Source: an uncultured Alphaproteobacteria bacterium (GTDB lineage: Bacteria; Pseudomonadota; Alphaproteobacteria; UBA7887). Taken from it: 7,749 nt of DNA. This document shows, one piece after another, positions 6,067 through 7,749 of this stretch. The notes under the pieces are model-generated. The model did not search any database. It was not told the DNA's origin and saw nothing but the letters and a program-made list of their open reading frames with translations. The stretch is taken from positions 1-7,749 of the forward strand of contig CAJWOI010000118.1 of assembly GCA_913044255.1 (NCBI GenBank), given 5' to 3'. The position numbers and the translations under genes are program-made. Every line of letters starts with the position of its first letter. Position 1 is the first letter of the stretch.

Positions 6067-6437
6067 TACAGCCCGTCTGTTGTGGCAATCCATTCAGGAT
6101 CTTCCTGGGCCCGCCGTTCAAAGGTGAGAAAATCGTAATATCCGCAGCGCCCTTCACCTGGGAACTCTCTGCAAATTTTGGGTCGAGCGCTGTAGACGGT
6201 GCAGTTGCGTGTTTCTGGATCGATAAAGCGACAAATCGTCAAAAAATGCTCGTCTTCTCGGTGCCGGAGAACACGTTCTCCGGTCTTGCTTCCTGTCTTT
6301 GTGAATTTTTTCTCCGCGAGACTAGGATCAATGGAGAAGTGACGCGCAAGCCTTTTAATATCTCTTTTAGTCACCACGATGCGGCCGTAAGAACAACAGT
6401 AGGCAGGGCATTTATCGCAATTATATTGACGTGACAT
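6066..6437 (-). CDS. YkgJ-family Cys-cluster (CxxCxxCC) metal-binding protein
   Basis: This is a small soluble protein of 123 residues with eight cysteines: C7, C10, C14, C15, C69, C79, C89 and C98. The N-terminal pattern C-x2-C-x3-CC followed by spaced single cysteines in ICRFIDPETRNCTVYSARPKICREFP is the signature of the YkgJ/UPF0153 family, annotated as putative zinc- or iron-chelating. The family's biochemical role is not established. There is no signal peptide or membrane segment. The ATG at 6437 has a purine-rich GCGAG and a GGAAA further upstream. The gene lies 33 bp after the MDR reductase gene and 10 bp before the crotonase-fold gene, all in one direction, so it is very likely co-transcribed with them. 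Whether it supplies metal, binds an Fe-S cluster, or helps mature a partner enzyme cannot be told from sequence. Confidence 0.9.
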   Translation of the reverse strand: MSRQYNCDKCPAYCCSYGRIVVTKRDIKRLARHFSIDPSLAEKKFTKTGSKTGERVLRHREDEHFLTICRFIDPETRNCTVYSARPKICREFPGEGRCGYYDFLTFERRAQEDPEWIATTDGL

Positions 6438-6470
6438 GGATCTCGCTTTCCGAAAAATGAATACGTTTCT

Positions 6471-7484
6471 TCAAACTGGAAGTTCGATCATAAGCTTGCC
6501 AAAATTGTCTCCCCGGAAAAGTCGCAGCAGAGTATCCGGAAAGATATCTACATCGCCTTGGGCGATGTCGTGTTCCGTCGAAATTTTCCCGGTAGTGCGC
6601 CATTCGGCCAAGTCTTTCTGCATTGTTGGCCATTTGGATCGGTAATCAAAATAAATAAAGCCCTGCATTCGACTACTGCGCCCGAGTAAGTTGATATAAG
6701 CGGAGGGTCCGGAGGAAATGTCGGTTGCATTGTATTGTGAAATTGCACCACAGATTACGACGCGGGCACCGACATTAATCCGAGCTAGCGCTGTGTTTAG
6801 TGTGTCTCCTCCAACGTTATCGAAATAAATGTCGATTCCTTCAGGGCAGGCGCGTTTGAGGCCGTCAGATAGCTTTTCATTTTTATAGTCGATCGCCGCG
6901 TCAAATCCGAGTTGTTCCATAAGGTATGAGCACTTCTTTGCGCCACCGGCAATGCCAATAGCTCTGCAGCCTTTAATTTTTGCGATTTGTCCCACATGTG
7001 CGCCCACGGAGCCGGCAGCGCCTGAGACTAGAACGGTATCACCTTCTTTTGGTTCTCCCACTTCGAGCAACCCGCAGTAAGCGGTCAGTCCCGCTATACC
7101 CAATGTATCTAACCAAACCGGCAATGGCGCCAAAGAAAGGTCAATTTTTTGCAGATCCCTTCCGTCTCCTAAGGCGAACGTTTGAACGCCACCAAGACCT
7201 GCCACCGGGTCACCAGGAGCAAAGTCGGAGTTTTCACTTTCGATGACCTCGCCAACGGTAAGAGCCCGCATCACGGCACCGAGTGGCAAAGGAGGCACAT
7301 AAGTTTTGCGATCATTCATCCAGCCACGCATGGCTGGGTCGATCGAAAGGAAACGATTTTTTACCAGCACCTCGCCTGGCCCAGGCCCTGGAACAGATTC
7401 CTCCACCAAGTCCCAATCGCTATCTTTAGGTAGTCCGACCGGCCTGGCTGCAAGCCGGATTTGGCGGTTGACGTTTTCCGTCAT
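6471..7484 (-). CDS. MDR-family NADP-dependent oxidoreductase (enone/alkenal reductase, PTGR/CurA-like)
   Basis: The product has 337 residues and is a zinc-independent medium-chain dehydrogenase/reductase of the leukotriene B4 dehydrogenase / curcumin reductase group. These enzymes use NADPH to reduce the double bond of alpha,beta-unsaturated ketones or aldehydes. Seen: the N-terminal FLSIDPAMRGWM (45-56), the nucleotide-binding AAGSVG (156-161), AGGAKKCSYLMEQLGFD (179-195) with K183/K184 placed like the 2'-phosphate-binding lysine of PTGR1, DYKN (199-202), DNVGGD (222-227), and MQGFIYFDY (273-281) near the active site. The zinc ligands of alcohol dehydrogenases are absent, as expected. The ATG at 7484 has AAGGA seven bases upstream. 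It is the first recognised gene of the minus-strand cluster, with 33 bp to the Cys-rich gene. The frame upstream of the ATG stays stop-free to the right edge, but no homologous extension is recognised. The natural substrate is unknown. Confidence 0.93.
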   Translation of the reverse strand: MTENVNRQIRLAARPVGLPKDSDWDLVEESVPGPGPGEVLVKNRFLSIDPAMRGWMNDRKTYVPPLPLGAVMRALTVGEVIESENSDFAPGDPVAGLGGVQTFALGDGRDLQKIDLSLAPLPVWLDTLGIAGLTAYCGLLEVGEPKEGDTVLVSGAAGSVGAHVGQIAKIKGCRAIGIAGGAKKCSYLMEQLGFDAAIDYKNEKLSDGLKRACPEGIDIYFDNVGGDTLNTALARINVGARVVICGAISQYNATDISSGPSAYINLLGRSSRMQGFIYFDYRSKWPTMQKDLAEWRTTGKISTEHDIAQGDVDIFPDTLLRLFRGDNFGKLMIELPV

Positions 7485-7568
7485 TCTGTCGTCCTTTTGT
7501 TTTTGAGAATAATTAAGAGATTTCAGGCGTAGCCGATTACGGGGATATATAATTTCCTTGTTACAAGC

Positions 7569-7583
7569 AACGGTCCGGCCGTT
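7569..7583. promoter_or_regulatory. 15-bp dyad, possible operator upstream of the MDR gene
   Basis: Arms AACGG and CCGTT are perfectly complementary around the centre TCCGG, about 85 bp upstream of the MDR ATG and beside the candidate promoter. On the plus strand it is followed by a short T run and could also pass as a weak terminator, but no plus-strand gene ends nearby. Confidence 0.25.
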
Positions 7584-7681
7584 TTTCTCGCTTATAGCTG
7601 GGGAGCTACCAGATTGATACCACCAATCAAACCGATTTGTGTAGATTCGTCTTACGTATTCTGAGGTTCCAAGTGCGGTGG

Positions 7682-7699
7682 CTGCAAAGAATTTTGCAG
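7682..7699. repeat. Perfect 7-bp inverted repeat with 4-base loop
   Basis: CTGCAAA (7682-7688) and TTTGCAG (7693-7699) flank GAAT. There is no adjacent T run, so it does not look like an intrinsic terminator; it could be an operator or chance. Confidence 0.45.
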
Positions 7700-7749
7700 A
7701 GCTTGCTTCTGCCTGATTAGGGCCTCTTGGTCTTCGGGGACATAAAAAT

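Larger units (their letters stand above)
7485..7749. promoter_or_regulatory. Upstream region of the minus-strand cluster
   Basis: No gene is recognised in these 265 bp. Adjacent to the MDR start is the ribosome site AAGGA (7496-7492). An AT-rich patch at 7544-7555 with TTGCTT (7570-7565) upstream could be a weak minus-strand promoter, although its spacing of about 15 bp is short. Next to it lies the dyad AACGG-TCCGG-CCGTT (7569-7583). Further out are GATTG/CAATC (7612-7616 and 7624-7628) and a 7-bp hairpin CTGCAAA/TTTGCAG (7682-7699). The gene beyond the right edge cannot be identified. Confidence 0.35.

Noticed and set aside
5237..6157. Longer crotonase-fold protein starting at the ATG at 6157
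   Set aside because: It would overlap the well-supported Cys-rich gene by about 90 bases, and the extra residues do not match the family; the GTG at 6055 has a good ribosome site.
5835..6434. Plus-strand 199-codon open frame
   Set aside because: It lies antisense to the Cys-rich and crotonase-fold genes, both of which have clear family motifs. Its own translation shows no recognisable domain.
875..7586. Shared GGCCGT / GGCCGTTTTT words in the three large intergenic regions (898, 2875, 7577) as a common operator
   Set aside because: GGCCGT also occurs many times inside coding sequence in this window, and one 10-base match between two places is expected by chance at this length.
7569..7590. 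Intrinsic terminator on the plus strand (AACGG/CCGTT stem followed by T residues)
   Set aside because: The stem is only five base pairs and no plus-strand gene ends upstream; kept only as a weak possible operator.
7660..7749. Possible tRNA or small RNA at the right edge
   Set aside because: No cloverleaf, T-arm consensus or CCA-adjacent acceptor pairing could be found; only a simple 7-bp hairpin is present.

Overview
This window carries eight protein-coding genes and no recognisable RNA gene, insertion sequence, CRISPR array or phage gene. The genes are bacterial: Shine-Dalgarno-led, tightly packed, and of families typical of a catabolic, acyl-CoA-processing metabolism. Base composition looks moderate (roughly half GC by eye, not computed). 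No marker gene fixes the taxon. The best guess is an environmental, possibly marine, proteobacterium-like lineage. One gene belongs to a family best known from mycobacteria (Rv3520c-type, F420-dependent), but the moderate GC argues against a typical actinomycete.

Layout from left to right. Positions 1-811 (minus strand, cut by the left edge) encode a luciferase-like flavin/F420-dependent oxidoreductase. A 189-bp divergent spacer separates it from 1001-1831 (plus), a zeta-class-like glutathione S-transferase. Only 19 bp beyond that, converging on it, is 1851-2693 (minus), a classical short-chain dehydrogenase/reductase with a complete catalytic tetrad. A second divergent spacer (223 bp) leads to 2917-3939 (plus), a second luciferase-like oxidoreductase that closely resembles the Rv3520c family. 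Its stop codon overlaps the stop of the next, convergent gene. Positions 3936-7484 hold a four-gene minus-strand cluster, read right to left: an MDR-family NADP-dependent enone reductase (7484-6471), a small Cys-rich YkgJ/CxxCxxCC protein (6437-6066), an enoyl-CoA hydratase/isomerase-family protein starting at GTG (6055-5237), and a CaiB/BaiF family III CoA-transferase (5120-3936). The last 265 bp are upstream of that cluster.

Taken together (inference), the minus-strand cluster could activate a carboxylic acid by CoA transfer (CaiB/BaiF), transform the acyl-CoA (crotonase-fold enzyme) and reduce an activated double bond (MDR). The SDR and the two luciferase-like enzymes would supply further redox steps. 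The substrate cannot be read from the sequence. I found no clear evidence of an undescribed defence, mobile or RNA-based system. The points most worth a second look are the unusual active sites of the crotonase-fold and GST proteins, the Cys-cluster protein embedded in the acyl-CoA cluster, a nine-base homopolymer inside the CoA-transferase gene, and the possible dependence on F420.
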